From: CALWZE01 sp964645785
GTDB lineage: Bacteria; Bacillota; Clostridia; Oscillospirales; Ruminococcaceae
Length of the DNA: 48,055 bases
NCBI GenBank assembly: GCA_964645785.1
Contig: CAZYAV010000017.1
Location: forward strand, 1-48,055
Direction of reading: 5' to 3'
Made by a program: the position numbers and the translations under genes. Of this stretch, positions 17,258 through 25,998 are shown piece by piece. Positions within the stretch are counted from its first letter, which is position 1. The number at the start of each line of letters is the position of its first letter. The notes under the pieces are model-generated. The model did no database searches and was not told where the DNA came from. It saw only the letters and a list, made by a program, of their open reading frames with translations.

Positions 17258-17953
17258 TCAGATCTCGTCGATAATGTCCATAATCGACGCGTCGAACAGC
17301 TCCTCGTTGGTGCGCGGCAGCGGCAGCAGCTCCTTGCCGGCCGCCCAGGCGAGCAGTGTGGTCTGCGCGCCCTTTTCCACGTACTCGGCCACGGTGAACG
17401 CCTCGTCAATCGTCGCGCCGATATAGACCGCGCCGTGCTGCCGCAGCAGCGCCGCCTTGCGCTCTGCGCCCAGCGCCTTGACGATGTTGTCCGCCAGCAC
17501 CTGGGAGGACACCGCGCCGTATTCCGCGCAGATAATGTCCCCCTTCGCGTTCAGGAAGGTCTCCACCAGGCAGGCGGGGATATCCAGCCCCATCGCCGCA
17601 AACACGCCGCTGTAAAGCGCGTGGGAGTGAACGATGGCGTTCGCATCCGGGCGCGCTTTGTAAATGGCCAGGTGCATCGGCGCTTCAACCGTCGGGTTTT
17701 TGTCCCCCGTCGCGCCGCCGTCAACCACCTTGCCCTCGCTGTCGATGACCACGATGTCGTCCACCGTGATGCACCGCCAGTTCGGCGTAATGCGGAAGTT
17801 CTTGTTGGGGCGCGGGTCAATATAGATCAGACCCGTCTCGGGGTCGCGCAGGCTGAGATCCCCCGAATCCAAGGAGGTGGACAGCCCCATATCATAGAAT
17901 TTATAGGTCATCTCGAGCGTTTTCTGCTTCAGTTCCTGTTTGATTGCGGACAT
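17258..17953 (-). CDS. Class II (zinc) aldolase/epimerase family protein
   Basis: A 231-residue class II aldolase (FucA/AraD/RhaD family). By comparison with FucA, the zinc ligands are H109 and H111 (IVHSHALYSG) and H173 (RQHGAVYIG), and the catalytic Glu is E90 (PTVEAPMH). The phosphate-binding SGN-type motif reads SGDLSLRDP. The expected reaction is cleavage of a ketose 1-phosphate to DHAP plus a short aldehyde, or 4-epimerisation of a pentulose 5-phosphate. The neighbouring ketose-type kinase and FucO-like dehydrogenase favour cleavage. ATG 17953 has GGAGGAACTCACC upstream. Confidence 0.88.
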   Translation of the reverse strand: MSAIKQELKQKTLEMTYKFYDMGLSTSLDSGDLSLRDPETGLIYIDPRPNKNFRITPNWRCITVDDIVVIDSEGKVVDGGATGDKNPTVEAPMHLAIYKARPDANAIVHSHALYSGVFAAMGLDIPACLVETFLNAKGDIICAEYGAVSSQVLADNIVKALGAERKAALLRQHGAVYIGATIDEAFTVAEYVEKGAQTTLLAWAAGKELLPLPRTNEELFDASIMDIIDEI

Positions 17954-17975
17954 TGGTGAGTTCCTCCGTTTCGTT

Positions 17976-19655
17976 TCAATTTTCATGCGCTGCGGCAACC
18001 CGCTCCCGGATTTCCCGCAGGCGCTTCATGACCTGACTGGTTTTGCCGAAATACCCGTACAGCTGCCGGTAAAGGGCATACAGCTCGTCGTACACCGCCG
18101 CGCGCGCCGGGTCGGGGCGGTAAACCGCCGCCTCGGCGCGCACCATGCCGCGCACCGCATCCGGGAAGCTGTCGTAGCCGCCGCGCGCCGCGCCGAGCGC
18201 AACCGCCGCGCAGACCGCCGCGCCGAGGCTGCTCATGTTGGAGATACCGGGCACGTGCAGCTCGGCGTTCAGCACATCCGCGTATACCTGCGCGACGAAC
18301 GGGCTTTTGTGCGGCAGGCCGCCCGACGCGACAATCCGCCGAACCGGCACCTTCGCCTCGCCGTAGCTCTCCACAATCGTCCGGCACCCGAACGCCGTCG
18401 CCTCCACATAGCCGCGGTAGATTTCCCACGGCTTTGTCTCCAGCGTCATGCCGACGCTCAGCCCGGACAGGCTGTAGTCCATCAGCACGCTGCGGTTGCC
18501 GTTGAGCCAGTCGAGGCACAGGATACCGCTCTCGCCCGGGGCGAGAGCCGCCGCCTTTTCGTCCAGCAGCCGCAGCATGGAGACCCCCCGCGCGGACGCT
18601 TCGGCCAGCAGCCCGGGCGAGACCGCGTTGTCCGCGAACCAGCTGAAGATGTCCCCGACCGCCGACTGGCCGGACTCATACGAGTACATGCCCGGCATCA
18701 TGCCGTCCTTGACGACCGCGCACAGCCCGTCAAACGCCGATTTTTCGCGGTACATCATCTGCTGGCAGGTCGACGTGCCCATTACGAGCAGCATGGTTCC
18801 CTCCTCGGCGACGCCGGCGCCGCAGGCGGCCACCTCGCTGTCCCCATGGCCGACCGCCACAACCGTCTGCGGGCGCAGCCCCATGCGCGCGGCCATTTCC
18901 GGCAGCAGGGTGCCGGCCTCCTCGCCGACCTTGCGCACCTCGCCGCGCATCTTTTCTTCAACCACCCGTTCAAAGCGCGGGTCGATCCCGGCGAAGAACG
19001 ACCGGTCGGGATAGCCGCCCTCGTCCTCGTTGTAAAACGCGTTGAGGCCGAGGCAGGCGGAATTGCGCACCAGCCTGCCGGTCATTTGCAGTACAATCCA
19101 GTCGCACGCCTCGATATAGGTGTCGGTCTCGCGGTAAAGCGCCTCGTCCTCCCGCAGCACCTGAAGCACCTTGGGGAACAGCCATTCGGACGAGACGCTG
19201 CGGCCGTAATCCCGGATGCGCGGCCAATGTGCCAGCGCATACGCCTCCATCTCCGCCGCGCAGGCTTCGGCGGCGTGGTGCTTCCACAGCTTGACATAGG
19301 CGTGCGGGTTGCTGCGGTAGGCCGGAATCTGGCAGAGCGCGCGCCCGTCCGCCGCCATCGGCACAACGGTGCAGTTGGTAAAATCGGTGCCGATGCAGGC
19401 GATCTGTTCCGGGCGCAGCCCCGTCTGCGCCAGCATCCGGCGGCTCAGGGCGCATAGCACCTCGACATAGTCGTCCGCCTCCTGCAGACAGGTGTCCGGG
19501 CTGAGCCACGCGCCGCTTTCCGGCAGCGTGCCGGTGATGACGCCGTGCGGGTAAGCGGCCGTGAGCTCCCCCGCAAGCTCGCCGCTTTGCAGCGCGACGC
19601 AGGTCAGGCGGCAGGAATCCGTGCCGAAATCGTAGCCGAACGCATACTGTTGCAT
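17976..19655 (-). CDS. FGGY-family carbohydrate kinase 1 (ribulokinase-like)
   Basis: A 559-residue FGGY kinase, of AraB length and features: N-terminal DFGTDSCR, central GHGDSEVAACGAG with the probable catalytic Asp, the AraB-like GTSTCQQ and the LDWLNGNRSVLMD segment. It phosphorylates a ketose on the terminal hydroxyl with ATP. The class II aldolase starts 22 bases downstream, so kinase and aldolase likely act on one substrate. AAGGGGGG precedes the ATG. The sugar itself (ribulose, xylulose, fuculose or other) is not decided by the sequence. Confidence 0.88.
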   Translation of the reverse strand: MQQYAFGYDFGTDSCRLTCVALQSGELAGELTAAYPHGVITGTLPESGAWLSPDTCLQEADDYVEVLCALSRRMLAQTGLRPEQIACIGTDFTNCTVVPMAADGRALCQIPAYRSNPHAYVKLWKHHAAEACAAEMEAYALAHWPRIRDYGRSVSSEWLFPKVLQVLREDEALYRETDTYIEACDWIVLQMTGRLVRNSACLGLNAFYNEDEGGYPDRSFFAGIDPRFERVVEEKMRGEVRKVGEEAGTLLPEMAARMGLRPQTVVAVGHGDSEVAACGAGVAEEGTMLLVMGTSTCQQMMYREKSAFDGLCAVVKDGMMPGMYSYESGQSAVGDIFSWFADNAVSPGLLAEASARGVSMLRLLDEKAAALAPGESGILCLDWLNGNRSVLMDYSLSGLSVGMTLETKPWEIYRGYVEATAFGCRTIVESYGEAKVPVRRIVASGGLPHKSPFVAQVYADVLNAELHVPGISNMSSLGAAVCAAVALGAARGGYDSFPDAVRGMVRAEAAVYRPDPARAAVYDELYALYRQLYGYFGKTSQVMKRLREIRERVAAAHEN

Positions 19656-19687
19656 CTCGTGCCCCCCTTATGTGTGGCCGGGCAGCG

Positions 19688-20494
19688 TCAGCCGCGGAAC
19701 GCCTTGACGCAGTCCATAAACGCCTTGACGCGGGGATAGTCGACCTCGTTGTCAAACAGGCCGTCCTTTTTAAAGGTGGTGCCCACCACGCAGGCGTCGG
19801 CAATGGACAGCTGGCGCTCGATGTTTTCCAGCCGGCAGCCGGTGTTCGCAATCACGACCGTGTCCGGCACGGCCTTTTTCACCGTCGCAAGCACGGTGCT
19901 GTCCGTCTCGGTACCCGCCGTCGCGCCGGAGACGCACAGCGCGTCCGGCTTGCAGTTGAACACGGTCGTCTTTGCGATGCTTGCGATATCCCGGCCGGCG
20001 AGATACTGCGCTGCCTCGGGCACAATGTTGAACAGGCACTTGACCCTGTCCGCCCCGATCGCCTTTTTGTGCCGGATTACCTCGCCGCAGTCGGTGTTCC
20101 ACAGCCCGAAATCGCTCGCGTAGACGCCGGTGAAAATTTCCCGCACAAACAGCGCGTCGGTCGCGGCCGCGAGGTCGAGCGAGGCGGCGGGATCCCACAG
20201 GCAGTTGACCCCGAAGGGGATGGAAAGCTCGCTTTTCAGCTCGCCGATTACCCGCGCCATCGCCGCGACCGTCTCGGTGCGCACGTGGGTCAGATAGGGC
20301 AGGCTGAACTCGTTGCTGAACATGACCGCGTCCACCCCGCCGCGCTGCAGGCCGTCCAGCTCATACTTTGCCCGCTCGACAACCCAGCGCATCCCCTTTT
20401 CCGGGTCGTAGCCGGGGTCGCCGGGCAGCGCCTTCAGGTGGCACATCGCGATAACGGTTTTTTCGGTTCCGAGAATCTCTTTTAACCAGCTCAT
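19688..20494 (-). CDS. BtpA/SgcQ-family protein
   Basis: A 268-residue member of the BtpA/SgcQ family, a predicted (beta/alpha)8 barrel. Recognisable blocks are MCHLKALPGDP at residues 17-27, GGVDAVMFSNEFS near 52-64, GVNCLWDP, DFGLWNTDCGEVIRHK and the C-terminal VVGTTFKKDG, which matches the usual phosphate-loop end of such barrels. SgcQ occurs in a sugar operon of E. coli and BtpA is needed for photosystem I in cyanobacteria; no reaction is well established. Here it sits between permease 2b and the FGGY kinase, with AGGAGG before the ATG. Function in the pathway unknown. Confidence 0.88.
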   Translation of the reverse strand: MSWLKEILGTEKTVIAMCHLKALPGDPGYDPEKGMRWVVERAKYELDGLQRGGVDAVMFSNEFSLPYLTHVRTETVAAMARVIGELKSELSIPFGVNCLWDPAASLDLAAATDALFVREIFTGVYASDFGLWNTDCGEVIRHKKAIGADRVKCLFNIVPEAAQYLAGRDIASIAKTTVFNCKPDALCVSGATAGTETDSTVLATVKKAVPDTVVIANTGCRLENIERQLSIADACVVGTTFKKDGLFDNEVDYPRVKAFMDCVKAFRG

Positions 20495-20508
20495 GAATTA
20501 TCCTCCTG

Positions 20509-21558
20509 TCATTCCGTTTGCGGGCTTCCCGCCGCCTTGCCGCGGCCGCGCTTCTGCCCCGCCTGCGCCGTCAGGAAATTGACCGACATCACCAGCAGCA
20601 GCACGCCGCCCCACAGCAGGTCGCGGTAAAAGGTGCTGATGCTCGGGATCATGTTGATGATTGAGGAGAGCACCTGCAAAATCCCCACGGCCAGCACGAC
20701 GTTTTTCACCTTGCCGAAGCCGCCCATCGGGTTGACCCCGCCCAGCAGGCAGATGAGGATGCTGGGGGTGACGTAGGACGCGCCGAGGTTCGCCTTTGCC
20801 GAGTTGAAGTGCGCGCACATCAGCATCCCGCTGACGGCGGAAAACAGCCCGCTGATCATATAGGTTTTGTACAGAATCTGTTTATTGTCCAGCCCGGAAT
20901 ACTGGGACGCGGTCGCGTTGCTGCCCATCATGTACAGCTTGATGCCGAAGGTCGATTTGGACAGCAGCCAGCTGGCCGCCGCGGCAACCAGCGCAAACGC
21001 CACCAGCGTAACCGGGATAAAGCCGAAGATCTGATAGCCGCACACCGCGCTGAGCACCGACGGGATGCCGGTGATGGCGAAGCCCTTGGTAAAGCCGAGG
21101 GACAGGCCCATAATCAGATCCGCCGCGCCCAGGGTCGCCAGCATCGGCGGAATCCCCAGCTCGGCCACAAGAAAGCCGGGCACCAGCCCGCACACGGCGC
21201 CAACCAGCATGGCGATGAGCGTCGCGGCCGCCAGCAGCAGCCCCTGCACCCCGGCGCCCATCCCCTCCCGGACGGTCGAGATGAGGAAGGTGCAGCCGAT
21301 GATGCTTGCAAAATTCGCCGTGGCGATGATGGACAGGTCGATGCCGCCCGCGATAATCGGGAACATCATCGCCAGCGCGAGGATGCCGTATTCCGGGAAG
21401 AGATAGACCATGTTGATGAGGAAGCCGGGCTTGAGCACGGTGCCCGGCTTGAACAGCGCCATGCCGATAAACAGCACCACCAGAATCACCGCCAGCTGCG
21501 CCGTGGTCCGGTCGCGCTGCACAAGCGCCCTTACGCTGAATTTCCGTGTCTTTTTCAT
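20509..21558 (-). CDS. Sugar ABC transporter permease 2b (RbsC-like)
   Basis: A 349-residue ribose-type permease with about ten helices and the motifs GGIDLSIIATANFAS and LLGGVNPMGGFGKV. It differs from permease 2a, so transporter 2 probably uses a permease heterodimer as in Lsr-type systems. GAGGAGGGG precedes the ATG, and 13 bases separate it from permease 2a. The C-terminus ends in a basic, Gly-rich cytoplasmic tail. Confidence 0.9.
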   Translation of the reverse strand: MKKTRKFSVRALVQRDRTTAQLAVILVVLFIGMALFKPGTVLKPGFLINMVYLFPEYGILALAMMFPIIAGGIDLSIIATANFASIIGCTFLISTVREGMGAGVQGLLLAAATLIAMLVGAVCGLVPGFLVAELGIPPMLATLGAADLIMGLSLGFTKGFAITGIPSVLSAVCGYQIFGFIPVTLVAFALVAAAASWLLSKSTFGIKLYMMGSNATASQYSGLDNKQILYKTYMISGLFSAVSGMLMCAHFNSAKANLGASYVTPSILICLLGGVNPMGGFGKVKNVVLAVGILQVLSSIINMIPSISTFYRDLLWGGVLLLVMSVNFLTAQAGQKRGRGKAAGSPQTE

Positions 21559-21571
21559 CTTTCACCCCTCC

Positions 21572-22579
21572 TCACTGTTCCAGCAGGTTGGCGGCAATCT
21601 TCTTTTTTGCCGCAACGGTGCGGTAAGAGGTGACGCCGATGCCGATGATAATCAGCACCCCGGTCACAAACTTGGACCAATAGGTCGGGATGCCCAGCAG
21701 GATCAGGCTGTTGTTGACCATGGTCAGCAGGATGACCCCCAGCATGACCCCCAGCACGTTGCCGTGCCCGCCGCTCATCCGGGTGCCGCCCAGCACGACC
21801 GTCGCGATGACGGTCATCTCATAGCCGATGAGCGCCGTCGGCTGGCAGACGCCGGTGACCTCGACGCGGGTCATGCCGACAAGGCCGGAAAGCGCCCCCA
21901 TAAAGGTGAACACAAAGTACTGGATGCCGGCCGTGTTGAAGCCCGCGCGCTCGGCCGAGACCCTGTCGCCGCCCATCGCGTAGATGCCGCGCCCCAGCAT
22001 CGTGTACCGCCCCAGCAGCCAGACCGCCACGATGGTGACCGGCAGCAGCAGCCCGATGGCGGGAAACACGCTTTGCAGCCCCGAGCCGCTGTTGGTGACC
22101 GTAAACAGATAGGTTTTGGAAAGCGCCGTCATATTCTCGGGCAGGATGGTGATGGCCTTGCTTTTGAGCGCGCCCTGCAAAATCCCGAGATAGACGCTTG
22201 AGGTGCCCAGGGTGATGATAAACGGCGGCAGCTTGAGCCAGGTGATGAAAAAGCTGTTGAACAGACCCATCAGCGCCCCGAACAGCATGGACAGCAGAAA
22301 GGGCAGCAGCACGGTGCCTGAATAGCCCGTGTTCTGCATGAGGACGACCGTCGCGTAGGAGCTGAGCATCGCCATGGCCGGGAAGGACACGTCGATACCG
22401 CCCGAGACAATCTCCAGCATCAGCCCGCACGCGAACATCCCCGGCACGATCAGCGAGCGCATCAGGTCGACCAGATTGTTCGCGGTGAAAAACTCGCCGC
22501 TGCTGAGCTGCACAATCAGGCTGAACAGCAGAATTGTCAGGACAAGATAGAATTCATTGCGCTTGAGTAGTTGTTTCAT
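21572..22579 (-). CDS. Sugar ABC transporter permease 2a (RbsC-like)
   Basis: A 335-residue ribose-type permease with SGGIDVSFPAMAMLSS and VLGGTRMSGGHGNVLG as family motifs. The frame is open 28 codons further, into the ATPase gene, but ATG 22579 with GAGGGGGGCAGACG upstream gives the normal MKQLLKRNEF start with an amphipathic N-terminus. It lies 13 bases after ATPase 2. Forms transporter 2 with permease 2b. Confidence 0.9.
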   Translation of the reverse strand: MKQLLKRNEFYLVLTILLFSLIVQLSSGEFFTANNLVDLMRSLIVPGMFACGLMLEIVSGGIDVSFPAMAMLSSYATVVLMQNTGYSGTVLLPFLLSMLFGALMGLFNSFFITWLKLPPFIITLGTSSVYLGILQGALKSKAITILPENMTALSKTYLFTVTNSGSGLQSVFPAIGLLLPVTIVAVWLLGRYTMLGRGIYAMGGDRVSAERAGFNTAGIQYFVFTFMGALSGLVGMTRVEVTGVCQPTALIGYEMTVIATVVLGGTRMSGGHGNVLGVMLGVILLTMVNNSLILLGIPTYWSKFVTGVLIIIGIGVTSYRTVAAKKKIAANLLEQ

Positions 22580-22592
22580 TCGTCTGCCCCCC

Positions 22593-24089
22593 TCACGCGC
22601 TCGCCGTGATCCTGTCGAGCAGATCGTGTTCGTTTGTTTCGGTGTTGCGCAGCTCCTCGACAATGCGCCCCTTCTTCATGACGAGGATGCGGTTGCAGTT
22701 ATTGACGACCTCGCCGATATCGTCTGAGATGATGATGACGGCGATGCTGCCGTCCTTCACGATGCGGCGCAGGTAGCTGTGCAGGTCGTATTTCGCGCCG
22801 ACGTCGACCCCGACGGTCGGCCCGTTCAGAATCAGCACCTTTGGCCGGGTCTCGAGCCATTTGGCCAGCACGACCTTCTGCTGGTTGCCGCCCGAAAGGG
22901 TGTTGATGGGCGCCTGCGGGTCGCTGAGCTTGATCGAGAGCTCCTTTTGCCAGAACGCGAAATCCTGGTGGATCTTCTCCTCATCGACCATGTGCTTTTT
23001 CACCAGCCGGTCGATGCTGCTCACCACGAGGTTGCGCTCGGCCGACTGCACCAGGCACAGCCCCTCGGTCAGGCGATCCTCCGGCACGTAGCCGATTCCG
23101 TTTTTGAGCGCGCTCATCGGGCTTTTGATGTCGACCCGCCGCCCGTCGATATAGACGCTGCCGCTGCTGAGCGGGTAAAACCCGAACAGCGCCTTGGCAA
23201 GCTCGGTGCGCCCCGAGCCGAGCAGCCCGGTGATGCCCAGAATCTCGCCGGGATGCACCGAAAAGCTGACGTCCGCAAAGCCGTTTTTGACCGCGATGTT
23301 CTCGACCTGGAAAATTGCGCGGCCGGTGTCGACCTTTTCGGGGATGAACAGCTCCTCGTCAATCCTGCGCCCGGTCATATAAAAGACGAACTTTTCGCTG
23401 TCCACGTTCGCAACCTCGTCGGTCACGATCATTTCTCCGTTGCGGAAGATGGTGAACCGCTCGGCGATTTCAAAGATTTCGTCCAGCTTATGGCTGACGA
23501 ACAGAATAGAAACGCCCTTATCCCGCAGCGACCCGATTACGCTGAACAGATGGTCGATTTCCCGGCGGGTCAGCGCGGTTGTCGGCTCGTCCATAATAAT
23601 CAGCTTGGCGTCGTTGACAATCGCGCGGGCGATAGCGACCAGCTGCTTATCCGCAACCGACAGCGTTTCAACCAGCGCGTTTTTGTCCAGCCTGACCCCG
23701 ATTTTTTCCATCGCCCGTGCCGCGATTTCGTTGACGCCGCGCCAGTCGACCAGCCTGCGCTTGCCCAGCAGCTCGCTGTTGAGCGCGATGTTTTCCGCCA
23801 CCGTCAGGTTGGGGAAAACCGACAGATCCTGATAGATTACCTGCACCCCTTTCAGGATGGATTCCATCGGGGTCAGCCGGCTGAACGTCTCGCCGTCGAT
23901 CGTGACCGTGCCCTCATCCGGCCTGTAAAAGCCCGAGATGATCTTAATCAGCGTCGACTTGCCCGACCCGTTGCCGCCCGCAAGGCAATGCACCTCGCCC
24001 CTGCGGATGGACAGGTCGACCCTGTTCAGCGCCTGTACGCCGCCGAACGCCTTGCTGACTCCCTTTACTTCGAGCATGATGTCAGACAC
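22593..24089 (-). CDS. Sugar ABC transporter ATPase 2 (RbsA-like, altered NBD2)
   Basis: A 498-residue tandem ABC ATPase. Domain 1 has P-loop GGNGSGKST (usually GENGAGKST) and an intact Walker B (IIMDEPTTALT). In domain 2 the signature LSGGNQQK is intact, but the Walker B reads VLILNGPTVGVDVG: the Asp and the catalytic Glu are Asn and Gly. That suggests only one active ATP site. I use the GTG at 24089, six bases after AGGAGG; the ATG four codons downstream is 18 bases away. Flanked by binding protein 2 and permeases 2a/2b. Confidence 0.9.
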   Translation of the reverse strand: MSDIMLEVKGVSKAFGGVQALNRVDLSIRRGEVHCLAGGNGSGKSTLIKIISGFYRPDEGTVTIDGETFSRLTPMESILKGVQVIYQDLSVFPNLTVAENIALNSELLGKRRLVDWRGVNEIAARAMEKIGVRLDKNALVETLSVADKQLVAIARAIVNDAKLIIMDEPTTALTRREIDHLFSVIGSLRDKGVSILFVSHKLDEIFEIAERFTIFRNGEMIVTDEVANVDSEKFVFYMTGRRIDEELFIPEKVDTGRAIFQVENIAVKNGFADVSFSVHPGEILGITGLLGSGRTELAKALFGFYPLSSGSVYIDGRRVDIKSPMSALKNGIGYVPEDRLTEGLCLVQSAERNLVVSSIDRLVKKHMVDEEKIHQDFAFWQKELSIKLSDPQAPINTLSGGNQQKVVLAKWLETRPKVLILNGPTVGVDVGAKYDLHSYLRRIVKDGSIAVIIISDDIGEVVNNCNRILVMKKGRIVEELRNTETNEHDLLDRITASA

Positions 24090-24114
24090 TGTCTTCCTCC
24101 TGTTGAGTGCCGCC

Positions 24115-24151
24115 CCTCTGCCCTGCGCGCTGTTGCCTCGCAAGGCAGAGG
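24115..24151 (-). other. Hairpin between binding protein 2 and ATPase 2 genes
   Basis: CCTCTGCC (24115-24122) pairs with GGCAGAGG (24144-24151); inside, after one mismatch, TGCG pairs with CGCA. It sits in the 101-base gap after binding-protein gene 2, as the stronger hairpin does in the first transporter, and has no T-run on the minus strand. Confidence 0.6.
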
Positions 24152-24190
24152 AGGCCTGCGCTTCCCTGAGATTTACCGGAACCGGGTGCC

Positions 24191-25231
24191 TCAGAACTGG
24201 TACTCGGCCTTGTTCTCCTTGTTGATGACCAGCCAGCCCTGGCCGTTGATGTATTTGCCGTCGCGGATGTGGATGCTTTCATAACCGGTTGCGCCAAGGT
24301 TCGCGCCCTCGGTAATCTCGCCCGCGCGGCCCTCCAGCACCATGGCCGCCAGCTTGTTGATGATGTAGCCCGCGTCCGCCGGATCCCAGCACATGACGCA
24401 GTAGGCCGAGCCGTCCTCCAGCTGCGCGTCCGCCACCGACTGAATCGACGAGGCGACGATGGTGCAGGAGCCGATCAGACCCATTTCGGAAATCGCCATG
24501 CCGACGCCGACCGGGTCAAAGCTGTCCGTGCCGATGAAGCCGACGAGATCCGGGTACTTTTTCAGCACCTCTTTCGCCTTTTCGTACGCCTTCTCCTGGC
24601 TGGATTCGGCCTCGACCTTCTCCTCCTCGATCAGCTCCATGTCGGGGTATTTTTCCTTCTGGCGGGCAATCGCCGCGTCCGCCCAGACGTTGTGGGTCGC
24701 GTTGGTCAGGAACGAGACGATGGTGCAGTATTTGCCCTTGCCCCCACACGCCTCGGCCAGCTGATCCATCATGTACGCGCCGTATTCCTCGTTCTCGAAC
24801 GCCTCGAGGTTGTAGTCGCAGCTCTGCTGGCTGGGGGACTCGTGGGTGATGACGACAATCCCCTGCTCCATCGCCTTTTTGAGCACCGGCTCGCACGCGT
24901 CGGGGTCGACCGGGATGCAGCAGATGGCGTCGACATCCTGCGCGATCAGCTCTTCAAGGATCTGAACCTGCTGGGCGCTGTCGGTCGTGCTCGGGCCCTT
25001 CTGATAACAGACATAGCCGCTTTCCTGCGCGAACCGCTCGACCCCCTCCTCCATGCGGATGAACCACGGGTCGGCGGCGTCCTTGACGACCGTCGCAATC
25101 GTGAACTGCTTATCGGCGTCCTGCGCGCCGTCCGCGCTGTCCGCGTTGTCCGGCTTCGCGCTCTGGCCGCAGCCCGCAAGCAGGGCAAGGCAGAGCGCCA
25201 TCGTCATCAGGCATACAAACAGTTTTTTCAT
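24191..25231 (-). CDS. Sugar-binding lipoprotein 2 (RbsB-like)
   Basis: A 346-residue type I binding lipoprotein. Signal peptide MKKLFVCLMTMALCLALLAGC with lipidated C21, then an acidic Asp/Ala linker. Characteristic features are DAICCIPVDPDACEPVLKKA (substrate-pocket and hinge region) and the C-terminal MCWDPADAGYIINKLA, typical of the branch that works with autoinducer-2/rhamnose-type transporters. GGAGGATTCTC precedes the ATG. First gene of transporter 2. Confidence 0.9.
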   Translation of the reverse strand: MKKLFVCLMTMALCLALLAGCGQSAKPDNADSADGAQDADKQFTIATVVKDAADPWFIRMEEGVERFAQESGYVCYQKGPSTTDSAQQVQILEELIAQDVDAICCIPVDPDACEPVLKKAMEQGIVVITHESPSQQSCDYNLEAFENEEYGAYMMDQLAEACGGKGKYCTIVSFLTNATHNVWADAAIARQKEKYPDMELIEEEKVEAESSQEKAYEKAKEVLKKYPDLVGFIGTDSFDPVGVGMAISEMGLIGSCTIVASSIQSVADAQLEDGSAYCVMCWDPADAGYIINKLAAMVLEGRAGEITEGANLGATGYESIHIRDGKYINGQGWLVINKENKAEYQF

Positions 25232-25302
25232 GAGAATCCTCCTTTTTTATTCGCGCTTTATTTTAAAGGCTTTCGCCATTGCGCACGGTTATTCTCGTTG
25301 TT

Positions 25303-25965
25303 TTATTTGGCAAGGTGCTGAACGACCGCCGCAAGATTCTCCCGGAAGCTCGCGCCCGGCACAAACTTGCTTTCAAAAAACGCGGAGCCGATGGTGAAGC
25401 CCCATGGGTCGATCTGCTTGAGAAAATCAATCCGCTCGAATGTGCTGACGCTCCCCGCAACCAGAACCGGGAATTTAATCTCCCGCTTGAAAGTGCGGAT
25501 CAGCTCGTCGGCGTCCCCCGTAAAGCGGTAGGCGAGCAGGTCGGTGCCGTCGATGCCCAGCTGCTCAAACCGCTTCGCGTCCTCGGTGATGCCCTCGATG
25601 GTCTCGCCGAGCACCGACGGGCTGCCCCACACCTTGCCGCAGAACGGGAAGTACTTGATGGGATGACCCTTGAGCAGCGCCGCGACGGACGGGTAATACA
25701 CCGTGCCCAGCAGATAATCAAACTCGCACTCCACCGCCAGCTTCGCCGCGTCAAGGCACTCCTGCTCGGTATAGGTGACGACCTCCATGTGGGTCGTCTT
25801 GCCCGCCGCCTTGATGACGGCGACAAGCTCCTTCATCTCGGGCACGGGGATTCCGACATTTTTGAAGCCCCAGTGTTCGACCGGCAGATCCTTGCAGCTC
25901 TCAAATACTTCCTTTGCGTTGGCAACCGTTTGGTCATGGTGCGTAAGCATAACTACCAGATTCAT
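25303..25965 (-). CDS. Unrecognised barrel-like protein, possible phosphosugar enzyme
   Basis: A 220-residue soluble protein that I cannot assign to a named family. The alternation of hydrophobic strands (MNLVVMLTHHDQT, FKNVGIPVPEMKELVAVI, TTHMEVVTY, FDYLLGTVYYP, FPFCGKVWGSPS, FPVLVAGSVSTFERIDFL, WGFTIGSAFFE) suggests a (beta/alpha)8 barrel. The last two, with Gly-Ser at the ends of strands 7 and 8, look like a phosphate-binding site as in ribulose-phosphate-binding barrels. A possible aldolase or epimerase acting on a phosphosugar is inference only. It lies between the cupin gene and binding-protein gene 2. GAGGTACAAGAAG precedes the ATG. Confidence 0.8.
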   Translation of the reverse strand: MNLVVMLTHHDQTVANAKEVFESCKDLPVEHWGFKNVGIPVPEMKELVAVIKAAGKTTHMEVVTYTEQECLDAAKLAVECEFDYLLGTVYYPSVAALLKGHPIKYFPFCGKVWGSPSVLGETIEGITEDAKRFEQLGIDGTDLLAYRFTGDADELIRTFKREIKFPVLVAGSVSTFERIDFLKQIDPWGFTIGSAFFESKFVPGASFRENLAAVVQHLAK

Positions 25966-25998
25966 CTTCTTGTACCTCGCTGTTTCCTAAAAATTGTT

